This document shows positions 10,079 to 16,442 of a DNA stretch of 34,919 nt, piece after piece. Within the stretch, counting starts at the first letter, position 1. Every line of letters starts with the position of its first letter. The notes beneath the pieces are model-generated. The model was not told the DNA's origin and searched no databases. It saw only the letters and a program-made list of their open reading frames with translations. Made by a program: the position numbers and the translations under genes. Origin of the DNA: Synechococcus sp. Tobar12-5m-g (GTDB lineage Bacteria > Cyanobacteriota > Cyanobacteriia > PCC-6307 > Cyanobiaceae); the NCBI RefSeq assembly GCF_024345415.1, contig NZ_JAGQBB010000024.1:1-34919 (forward strand), written 5' to 3'.

Positions 10079-11172
10079 TCAGGATCAGGGGGCGGGGCCG
10101 CCACAAGCTGTTCATCGGCATGGCACCGGGGGTCGGCAAGACCTTCCGCATGCTCCAGGAAGCACAGCAACTGCGGCGTGACGGCACTGACGTGGTGATC
10201 GGTGTGCTCGAAACCCATGGCCGCGCCGACACCGCTGCCCAGGCCGAGGGCCTCGAGCGGGTGCCCCTGCGGCGCTTCCAGCACCAAGGGGTCTGGCTGG
10301 AGGAACTGGACCTTGCCGCCCTGCTGCTGCGCCGAGCCCAGTTGGTGCTGGTTGACGAGCTGGCCCACACCAATGCCCCCGGCAGCGAGCGGACGAAGCG
10401 CTGGCAGGACGTGGAACTCCTTCTGGCCTCGGGTCTGGATGTCTACTCCACCGTGAACATCCAGCATCTGGAGAGCCTCAACGATCTGGTGGCCCAGCTC
10501 ACCGGCGTGGTGGTGCGCGAGCGGCTGCCGGATCGGGTGCTGGAGCGGGCCGATGAGGTGGTGCTGGTGGACGTCACCCCCGAGACCCTGCAGGAGCGTT
10601 TGCGCGGCGGCAAGGTGTACGCCAGCGAGAAGGTGGGCCAGGCCCTCGCCAACTTTTTTCAGCGCCGCAACCTGGTGGCCCTGCGGGAGCTGGCCCTGCG
10701 GGAGGTGGCCGATCGGGTCGACGACGAAACCCCGCTCGACAGCTCCCTGCGCGAACGGGTGCTGGTCTGTCTCTCCACCTATCCCGAATCGAAGCGGCTG
10801 CTGCGCCGCGCTGCCCGCCTGGCGGGCTTCATGGATGCCCCGCTGTTGGTGGTGATCGTGCTCAATCCCCAGACCTTCCTGAGCCGGGAGGAGGGGGTGT
10901 TGCTGGAGGAATGCACCCGGCTCTGCGACGACTTCGGTGGTGAATTCCTGCGCATCGACAGCGACGACGTGCTCGGTTCGATCGCGAAGGTGGCGATCGA
11001 ACGGCGGATCACCCAGATCGTGATGGGCCAGTCGCCGCGCTCCAGGGGCCGGGCCCTCCTGGGCCGCTCCCTCTCCGAGAAGCTGCAGCAGCGGCTGGCC
11101 GGCAGGAACGTGGATCTCCACCTGATCGCCGACGACCCGCCCACGGCGGCAGGTGCGTTGACGCGACCCTAG
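10075..11172 (+). CDS. kdpD: Short KdpD: sensor and USP domains without kinase
   Basis: The 365-residue protein contains the KdpD N-terminal domain, with Walker A GMAPGVGKT, Walker B LVLVDELAHTN and the GLDVYSTVNIQHLESLND block. A universal-stress-protein-like domain follows (about 225-350, including IVMGQSPRSRG). It stops there: the four membrane spans, the histidine and the ATPase of full KdpD (about 890 residues) are missing. Short KdpD proteins are known from cyanobacteria such as Anabaena, so this is a natural form rather than a fresh truncation. It cannot phosphorylate a regulator alone. It may modulate another kinase, possibly the one encoded divergently upstream of kdpA. It is the last gene of the operon. 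Confidence 0.95.
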   Translation: MIRIRGRGRHKLFIGMAPGVGKTFRMLQEAQQLRRDGTDVVIGVLETHGRADTAAQAEGLERVPLRRFQHQGVWLEELDLAALLLRRAQLVLVDELAHTNAPGSERTKRWQDVELLLASGLDVYSTVNIQHLESLNDLVAQLTGVVVRERLPDRVLERADEVVLVDVTPETLQERLRGGKVYASEKVGQALANFFQRRNLVALRELALREVADRVDDETPLDSSLRERVLVCLSTYPESKRLLRRAARLAGFMDAPLLVVIVLNPQTFLSREEGVLLEECTRLCDDFGGEFLRIDSDDVLGSIAKVAIERRITQIVMGQSPRSRGRALLGRSLSEKLQQRLAGRNVDLHLIADDPPTAAGALTRP

Positions 11173-11232
11173 GGTTGGAAAGGTGGTCCAGAGCGCCAAC
11201 CGAAAGGCATGCTCGAGAAGGGATCAGCGGCT

Positions 11233-11721
11233 CTAGCCTGCCGCAGGCCAGGATCCCCCTGCGCAGGCTTCACCTTGGTGGAGGGTGGCAAGCAGCCGCA
11301 GGCGGGTGAACCGCTGCAGCCACAGGCAGGGCAGGTTGAAGGCCGTGGCGAAGATCAGGTTGATCAGCACCCCGAGCGGCGGCAGCCACAGGGCCGTGAC
11401 CAGCCAGAAGGGCCAGAGGGCCAGGTGAACCAGCTCGGCGCGGCGGGTTTCCGCCACCAGGCGCTGCAGGGCGGCGGGGTCGCGGCACACCAGGCTGTTT
11501 TTGCACACCCCGCCGGGCAGGCTGTCCCCGGCATCGGGCAGCCAGCGCTTCCAGCGCCGGATCCCCAGCCGGCGTTCGTAGCCGGCCGCACTCTCCGCCC
11601 AGGGGCGCGGCCCGGTGAGCCAGCTGTCGTGATCGAGGGCGGCGAGGGGCAGGCGGTTGGCCAGGGCACCGATCAGCAGCGACCAGCCCAGCCAGCCGAT
11701 CACACAGGCCAGCACCGCCAT
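11233..11721 (-). CDS. CrtO-like acyltransferase (carotenoid glycoside type)
   Basis: The 162-residue protein has hydrophobic helices at about residues 1-22, 100-115 and 115-135. Its pattern resembles staphylococcal CrtO, the glycosyl-4,4'-diaponeurosporenoate acyltransferase: RRWKRWLPDAG, ETRRAELVHLALWPFW and NLPCLWLQRFTRLRLL correspond in order to CrtO segments. That enzyme adds a fatty acyl chain to the sugar of a carotenoid. The ATG shares one base with the stop of the upstream glycosyltransferase (TGATG), so the two act together. Recognition is from memory of CrtO motifs and the real acceptor is unknown. Its stop faces that of kdpD across 60 bases. Confidence 0.7.
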   Translation of the reverse strand: MAVLACVIGWLGWSLLIGALANRLPLAALDHDSWLTGPRPWAESAAGYERRLGIRRWKRWLPDAGDSLPGGVCKNSLVCRDPAALQRLVAETRRAELVHLALWPFWLVTALWLPPLGVLINLIFATAFNLPCLWLQRFTRLRLLATLHQGEACAGGSWPAAG

Positions 11722-12800
11722 CAGGTCTTGAACCGCCTGCCCTTCCATTCGATCGTGCCGCGCTCCAGATTCAGGATCGCCAGAACGAAGACGCCCAGGA
11801 AGAACAGCACAGGAATCGGAAACACCAGGCAGATCCAGCCGAAGCCCCCGACTCGCCGGGTGAGCACCAGAAGCTGGAGCGCGAAGGCCCCATAGAGCAC
11901 CAGGTTGGGCAACAGGGAGGGGTCGCCCACCAGCGGCCAGCCCAGCAGGGAGGCCGGCAGACACCAGGCCGCCCAGAACAGACCGGAGAGCCAGAGCAGC
12001 ACGGCCAGCATCCAGGGACAGCGCACCTCGCCAGCGGCGGTGGCGAAGTTCTTGGCGAAGCCCACCACCATGTCGTGGAGGCCGCCGGGATACATGCGGT
12101 ACGCGATCAGGCCATCGCCGATGAAGGCACTCACCGGCAATCCTGCCTTCTCGTAAAGGTGTCCCATGAACCAGTCCTCCACCACCTTGCCGGCCACCGC
12201 CCCATGCCCGCCGATGCGTTCGTAATCGGCCCGGCTGGTGACCATGGCCGGCCCGAAGGCCACGCCGCAGCCCTGTCCCATCGGCACGGCCATCAACCCC
12301 ACCAGGTTGAAGAGCACCGAAAGCTGCTCGTAGGGCTTCTCGGTGCGATGGAAAGGCTGGACCGAAACCAGTCCGCCCAGGGCCTGCTGCGTCGCCACGA
12401 GGCGCTCCAGGAACGCGGGGCTGGGCTCGGTGTCGGCATCCAGAAAGACAAGCAGGTCGCCCTGGCTGGCCCGTGCGCCGTTGTGCAGCGCCCAGGGCTT
12501 GCCGCACCAGCCCTCAGGCAGGGGAGGCGGCTGCATCACCGTGACCCCCGCTGCCGCGGCAATGGCGGCGGTGCGATCGCTGGAGAGATCGTCGATCACG
12601 ATCACCTCAAGCGGTTGGAAGCTCTGGCCGCGCAGGGCCGGAAGCAGGTTGGGGAGGGTGCGTTCCTCGTTGCGGGCCGGGATCAGCACGGAAACCCTCG
12701 GCTGCCCTTGCAGCCGGTGCTCGGGAAGCCGCGACAGCCGGAGACAGAGGACCCAGCCGAGCAGCCAGCGGACCGCCAGGGAGATGGCGACCAGGCCCAT
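11721..12800 (-). CDS. Family 2 glycosyltransferase, CrtQ-like
   Basis: The 359-residue protein has an N-terminal membrane anchor (about 1-20), a GT-A catalytic domain and C-terminal membrane spans (about 265-345). Catalytic features are VSVLIPARNEE, VIVIDDLSSD, the metal-binding DADTE and a VVEDWFMG segment. This layout fits processive or lipid-linked GT2 enzymes, including 4,4'-diaponeurosporenoate glycosyltransferase (CrtQ). Pairing with the CrtO-like acyltransferase, translationally coupled at its 3' end, supports a role in glycosylating a carotenoid or related lipid at the membrane. No carotene synthesis gene is in the window, so the substrate is inference. Confidence 0.85.
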   Translation of the reverse strand: MGLVAISLAVRWLLGWVLCLRLSRLPEHRLQGQPRVSVLIPARNEERTLPNLLPALRGQSFQPLEVIVIDDLSSDRTAAIAAAAGVTVMQPPPLPEGWCGKPWALHNGARASQGDLLVFLDADTEPSPAFLERLVATQQALGGLVSVQPFHRTEKPYEQLSVLFNLVGLMAVPMGQGCGVAFGPAMVTSRADYERIGGHGAVAGKVVEDWFMGHLYEKAGLPVSAFIGDGLIAYRMYPGGLHDMVVGFAKNFATAAGEVRCPWMLAVLLWLSGLFWAAWCLPASLLGWPLVGDPSLLPNLVLYGAFALQLLVLTRRVGGFGWICLVFPIPVLFFLGVFVLAILNLERGTIEWKGRRFKT

Positions 12801-12868
12801 GGTTTGTGATCCCCTACTGCATGGCCCACGCTATTGGCAAATCGTCAACCTGACTGCGTCCGCCAGGG

Positions 12869-13504
12869 TCAAGGCCCGGGGCGCAACAACTCCTCCACCA
12901 GGGGTTGGAGAGCATCGTCGTGGCTCATCAACTGGTGGTGGTAGCGAACCGGCAGGCTGCGTCCAGGTCCGAGCGGAAGCACGGCGCGCCAGGCGGGCAT
13001 CACCATCAGGTCCGGCTGGCAGTAAAAGCTGCAGCAGTTCACGTCCCGCAAGGTGTCGAGATTGGTGTTGAGGCGCTGCAGCAGGGCGCTCCCTGCTTTG
13101 AGATCGGCGATGCCGGCCAGAGGCCAGCTGGGCCAGGGCTGGGCGGTGATGGTGCCCCGCTGGGGACTGCCCACACTGATCAAGCGCCGAGTACGCCGAT
13201 GGCCCCCGAGCAGCTGGATCCAGGACCGTCCGATCACCCCGCCCATCGAAAATCCCAGCAGGTCGATGGGCTGCTCCAGGCCGAAGGTCGCCTCGATGTG
13301 CATGCCCAGCAACGCGGCCAGCTCCTCGATCGGGGTGACACCGAATCGATGGGGCAGATGGGGTATTAGTAAAGGCCCACGGAGCTGGCCGAGCTTCCGC
13401 TTGAGTCGATCGAACAGCCGTGGGGTGTCCCACATCCCGTGCACCAGCACCAGCGGGGGGGAGGCATCTGGCCGCGGGTCTGGTGGCGGGTCCGCAGAAA
13501 GCAT
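12869..13504 (-). CDS. Alpha/beta hydrolase (lipase/esterase-like)
   Basis: The 211-residue protein has LVLVHGMWDT (oxyanion region), the nucleophile elbow GFSMGG with S86, and probable acid and base residues near D165 (QPDLMVMP) and H195 (MSHDDAL). This layout is common in cyanobacterial triacylglycerol-lipase-like hydrolases. No signal peptide is evident, so it is probably cytoplasmic. It lies 68 bases upstream of the glycosyltransferase on the same strand and could be in the same transcript. The substrate is unknown. Confidence 0.85.
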   Translation of the reverse strand: MLSADPPPDPRPDASPPLVLVHGMWDTPRLFDRLKRKLGQLRGPLLIPHLPHRFGVTPIEELAALLGMHIEATFGLEQPIDLLGFSMGGVIGRSWIQLLGGHRRTRRLISVGSPQRGTITAQPWPSWPLAGIADLKAGSALLQRLNTNLDTLRDVNCCSFYCQPDLMVMPAWRAVLPLGPGRSLPVRYHHQLMSHDDALQPLVEELLRPGP

Positions 13505-13594
13505 GGCCGGCGCCAGGGATGGGAGATACTCCCAATACTGGGGGGCCGAAGGCCGGCTACTAAGTTTGGTGGCTGGTTCAACCTGGAATGGGTC

Positions 13595-14068
13595 ATGGCG
13601 ACACTTGCCATCCCGATCTGGGAGTTCTTCCTACGCGGATCAGTCGTATACATTATTCTAGTCGTTCTGCCTCGACTAACGGGCAAACGATAGATCGGCC
13701 AACTCGCCACCTTTGACCTGGTTCTGTTGCTGTTGCTATCCAATGCGATTCAGAACCAGATGAATGGAGGAGACAATTCCCGGGTGGGGGGGCTCATCTC
13801 CGCTCTGCCTCTCGTGGCACTCAACTATATGGTTGGCATCGCCACCAGCCGCAGCAAACGCCTTGATGCCTTCATTGAGGGTCGTCCGGAAGTACAGGGA
13901 CACCATGGGGGTTTGTATCCCCAGGTGCTGCTGAGTGCGCAACTCACGCGACACGAGCTTGACACCGCCATCCGGGCTGCAGGCTGTGAATCGATCCAAG
14001 ATGTGCACGTTGCCATTCTGGGGAACACCGGATCAATCACCGTGTTGCCGAAACATTCCAGGGCTTAG
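13595..14068 (+). pseudogene. DUF421 (YetF-like) membrane protein gene with in-frame amber stop
   Basis: From the ATG at 13595 the frame reads MATLAIPIWEFFLRGSVVYI and LVVLPRLTGKR, then meets TAG at 13691-13693. It continues in the same frame as IGQLATFDLVLLLLLSNAIQ, GGDNSRVGGLISALPLV, DAFIEGRPEV and ILGNTGSITVLPK. This is a complete DUF421/YetF-like protein of about 157 residues: three membrane helices plus the cytoplasmic domain. In the family the position of the stop is usually glutamine (GKRQ), so a single CAG-to-TAG change would explain it. The downstream half is well preserved, so the mutation looks recent, or the stop may be read through. Residues before the ATG (GGWFNLEWV) also look family-like but have no in-frame start. 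Confidence 0.8.
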
Positions 14069-14075
14069 GATCAAG

Positions 14076-14942
14076 TCATGGGCACGAAAGCTTGGTGACG
14101 CTAACTGTCACGTCCATCGACAAGAGCCGTGAGTCTCCGATAAACGAGCCCGCGACGGGGGGAACGGAGTCAGGCAGGCGGCCAACCGCTACCGAGATGT
14201 GGTTCTCACCTACGATTTCGCCTCGGGTAGGATCAAATCCCTTCCAGCCTGCGCCCGGGAGGAAGACTTCAGCCCAGGCATGGGTGCTGCCCGCATCATC
14301 CGCTGCAAGCGTCGTGCAGCTGTAACCACTCACGAAACGAGCGGCAAAGCCGAGCAGCTTCGCCGCTTCCATGAACAGGAAGGCAAGATCGCGGCAGGAT
14401 CCAGAGCCACTGGCAAGGGTTTCAGCAGGGGTCTGCACCCCTGGCTCTTCGCGTTGGCGATAGGCGACAAGCTCGTGAATGGCCAGATTGAGGCGCTGCA
14501 GCAAGGCGTAGCTCTCGATGGACTTGCCGGGCTGCCAGACCGTTGATGTCCACTGCGCCAATGTCCCGGTCTGAGGCGCTGGCAAGGCAAGCAGGTAATA
14601 AGCGTCGAGAACGGGGCGGTCTTCAGGGGCATAGGCGACGGGAAAAGAAACGGCATAGTCTTCCACCAGAAAGTCAAGGGGCTCCTGGTCGTACTGCTCG
14701 ATGATCAAACTGCTTTCGATCAGGAGCAGGTCAGCGGGATCTTCGAAGGTTGCGATGGCGACGGAATTGCTCTCAACATCACGATGCCAGCGCAGGCTCG
14801 CCGTTGGTTGAATCGTGATCGTCGAGCTTTCAATTCGCAGATCGTGCCCTGCCCTTGGTCGAAGACGAAGCGAATGGGGGCCGAGCTGCACTGGAGCGGC
14901 GTAGGAGTAAGTGGTGCGATGAACGATCTGATAGCGCTTCAT
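14076..14942 (-). CDS. Transglutaminase-like cysteine peptidase family protein
   Basis: The 288-residue protein has the N-terminal beta domain that often precedes bacterial transglutaminase domains (YQIVHRTTYSYAAPVQLGPH). The transglutaminase core follows with catalytic triad C183 in GSGSCRDLAFLF, H221 in STHAWAEVFLPG and D237 in FDPTRG. Such proteins are thought to be proteases or amide-forming enzymes; the substrate is unknown. No signal peptide is seen. Its stop lies 7 bases from the end of the convergent DUF421 pseudogene. Base composition is lower in GC than the kdp region, like its neighbours to 16.4 kb. Confidence 0.88.
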   Translation of the reverse strand: MKRYQIVHRTTYSYAAPVQLGPHSLRLRPRAGHDLRIESSTITIQPTASLRWHRDVESNSVAIATFEDPADLLLIESSLIIEQYDQEPLDFLVEDYAVSFPVAYAPEDRPVLDAYYLLALPAPQTGTLAQWTSTVWQPGKSIESYALLQRLNLAIHELVAYRQREEPGVQTPAETLASGSGSCRDLAFLFMEAAKLLGFAARFVSGYSCTTLAADDAGSTHAWAEVFLPGAGWKGFDPTRGEIVGENHISVAVGRLPDSVPPVAGSFIGDSRLLSMDVTVSVTKLSCP

Positions 14943-15416
14943 CAGCGTAAGTAGATGCCCCTACTGAGAGTAGATCAGACCACTATAGGGTGCAAAGGAT
15001 ACTGGGACATGAAACGGAAGCCCATTGCAGCCACCTGGAGCTGCCTCTGCGACATAGCGGACCATGAACAATGACATTGCCCACGGAGTTCGTTATCTCA
15101 CGCCCATAGGGGTCAATACGCGTGACCTCTCCCACCTCTGTAATGTGCTGGTCGCTGTAGTGATCGCCCACATTGGAGCCTGCAACATCAGCATGCCAAA
15201 GTCCTGCTCCTCCGGATTCGTTGCAAAAGTCCCCAGCCCAGCTGACGGGCGTGCATGACGACAATGCCCCAACAACTCGTTACATCCTTGAGATGCCATG
15301 CAGCAACTAATGTTCCATTTGCTCCACGGCTCACAACAGGTTGGGGGGAGCCGATCAGAGGTCGCCGCAGACCGAGCTGCCTAGGGTGAGGTTGAGCACC
15401 AATTGGTAAGAGCTCT
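14943..15416. other. Gene-free 474-base stretch
   Basis: No family could be recognised on either strand. Several open frames of 60-93 codons occur, but they have no conserved motif or clear ribosome site. An AGTAG/CTACT inverted repeat (about 14950-14965) lies just upstream of the transglutaminase start. The right end should contain the promoter of the CsbD-like gene. Confidence 0.5.
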
Positions 15417-15803
15417 ATGGGAATTCATGCAAAGCATCCTGTTGGCTTGAGCACAACCTCGCGCATCACCTCGACAATGGCTTCGCTTGCTGCTTTGGCC
15501 CTCATGCTCTGCTTCCTGCTGATTCCATTGCCTGCCATGGCCTTGGTCAGCGATCACGCCCCCTATCCCTTCGCCTTCGGAACCATGTCAAACAGAGCTG
15601 ACGCCACCGCCAAATCCGCAGAAGGCAAACTGGAATCTGCCTATGGTGAACTGACTGGCGATGCTGGCCACCAGATCAAGGGAAAAGCCAAGCAGGTTCA
15701 GGGCTCTGCCATGAACGCGGCAGTAGACCTCAAGCAAGGCGCAAGATCAGTCGCCGAGAAGATGAGTGATGTTGTCAGTAAAGTGGCACACGATCTCAGC
15801 TAA
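15417..15803 (+). CDS. CsbD-like stress protein with export or membrane signal
   Basis: The 128-residue protein has two parts. Residues about 20-42 are strongly hydrophobic and end in PAMALVSD, like a signal peptide with an AMA-type cleavage site. Residues about 55-128 are a CsbD-like charged helical domain (KSAEGKLESAYGELTGDAGHQIKGKAKQVQG). CsbD proteins are small, abundant general-stress proteins of unknown mechanism and are mostly cytosolic elsewhere, so the leader is a point of note. Alternative ATGs occur downstream (for example the one starting MASLAALAL), so the first 20 residues are uncertain. A GC-rich hairpin follows the stop directly. Confidence 0.8.
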   Translation: MGIHAKHPVGLSTTSRITSTMASLAALALMLCFLLIPLPAMALVSDHAPYPFAFGTMSNRADATAKSAEGKLESAYGELTGDAGHQIKGKAKQVQGSAMNAAVDLKQGARSVAEKMSDVVSKVAHDLS

Positions 15804-15836
15804 GCCGCCAAGACGTTGCCTTTGCAAGGAGGCGGC
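15804..15836 (+). terminator. Hairpin directly after the CsbD-like gene
   Basis: The arms GCCGCC (15804-15809) and GGCGGC (15831-15836) start at the base after the stop codon, and inner TTGC/GCAA pairs add to the stem. No run of T follows, so this may be a weak terminator or an mRNA-stabilising 3' structure. Confidence 0.45.
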
Positions 15837-15860
15837 GTCTGCTTCCAGCAACAGTCTTTG

Positions 15861-15887
15861 TATCCGCCCAGCCTTGCTGTGCGGATA
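15861..15887 (+). other. Second hairpin between CsbD-like and small membrane gene
   Basis: The 7-base arms TATCCGC (15861-15867) and GCGGATA (15881-15887) enclose a 13-base loop. It lies 44 bases upstream of the next start codon, so it could be part of that gene's leader or a processing site. No T tract follows. Confidence 0.35.
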
Positions 15888-15930
15888 CCTGTGCATGCCA
15901 CCATTGCTTTCCGTTCTCAGGAGAGGCTTC

Positions 15931-16077
15931 ATGTTGGAAACACTTGCGGTCGTACTGATCGTTCTCTGGCTGCTGGGCCTGCTCACCTCCTACACACTGG
16001 GAGGATTGATCCACATCTTGCTGGTCATCGCCGTGATTGCCATCCTGTTGCGCCTGATCAGCGGCCGTGCTGTCTGA
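15931..16077 (+). CDS. Lmo0937-type tiny membrane protein
   Basis: This is a 48-residue, almost wholly hydrophobic protein: MLETLAVVLIVLWLLGLL, then HILLVIAVIAILLRLISGR. It matches the Lmo0937 family pattern of two short spans separated by a glycine turn (SYTLGGLIH). Function is unknown; the family is often found near stress genes such as CsbD. A good ribosome site (AGGAGAGG) precedes the ATG. It lies between the CsbD-like and DUF302 genes on the same strand. Confidence 0.85.
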   Translation: MLETLAVVLIVLWLLGLLTSYTLGGLIHILLVIAVIAILLRLISGRAV

Positions 16078-16108
16078 ATGCCTGAGAGGTTCATCGCCCA
16101 CGAAGCCC

Positions 16109-16438
16109 ATGACTCCGTTCTTGATTGCCGATACGGCCAAGTCGTTTGAAGAAGCAAGAGCCGATCTCCATGCCGCTGTGCAAGCCCATCGTTTCGGGCT
16201 GCTGGCCGTGCATGACCTCGGCCATATCCTCCGCAGAAAAAGCACCGACTTCGCCGAGAACTGCCGTGTGTTCGAGGTGTGCAACCCCCAGCAGGCGGCA
16301 AGCGTCCTGCGCAACGACGTGACACTGAATATGGCACTGCCCTGTCTGTTTTCGGTTTACACCAAAGCCGGCCAGACCCGGATCGCCATGATCCGGCCTG
16401 AGGACATGCTCAGCTCCCTGTCCTCCACCCCAGCCTGA
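16109..16438 (+). CDS. DUF302 domain protein
   Basis: The 109-residue protein starts MTPFLIADTAKSFEEARADL. It has the DUF302 layout: FGLLAVHDLGHILRRK, then FEVCNPQQAASVLRNDVTLN, then LPCLFSVYTKAGQTRIAMIR and a final MLSSL. DUF302 is a small alpha/beta domain of unknown function, probably ligand-binding. The ATG at 16109 was chosen because upstream codons overlap the previous gene and show no conservation. The stop is 4 bases from the GH3 gene's GTG, so they may be cotranscribed. Confidence 0.85.
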   Translation: MTPFLIADTAKSFEEARADLHAAVQAHRFGLLAVHDLGHILRRKSTDFAENCRVFEVCNPQQAASVLRNDVTLNMALPCLFSVYTKAGQTRIAMIRPEDMLSSLSSTPA

Positions 16439-16442
16439 GCGG

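Noticed and set aside
11173-11232. Terminator between kdpD and the CrtO-like gene (GGTTGG/CCAACC repeat)
   Set aside because: The stem is only 6 bp with a long loop and no T run, too weak to call.
14983-15299. Overlapping open frames of 60-93 codons in the gap left of the CsbD-like gene
   Set aside because: None shows a conserved motif, hydrophobic pattern or ribosome site, and both strands look equally open.
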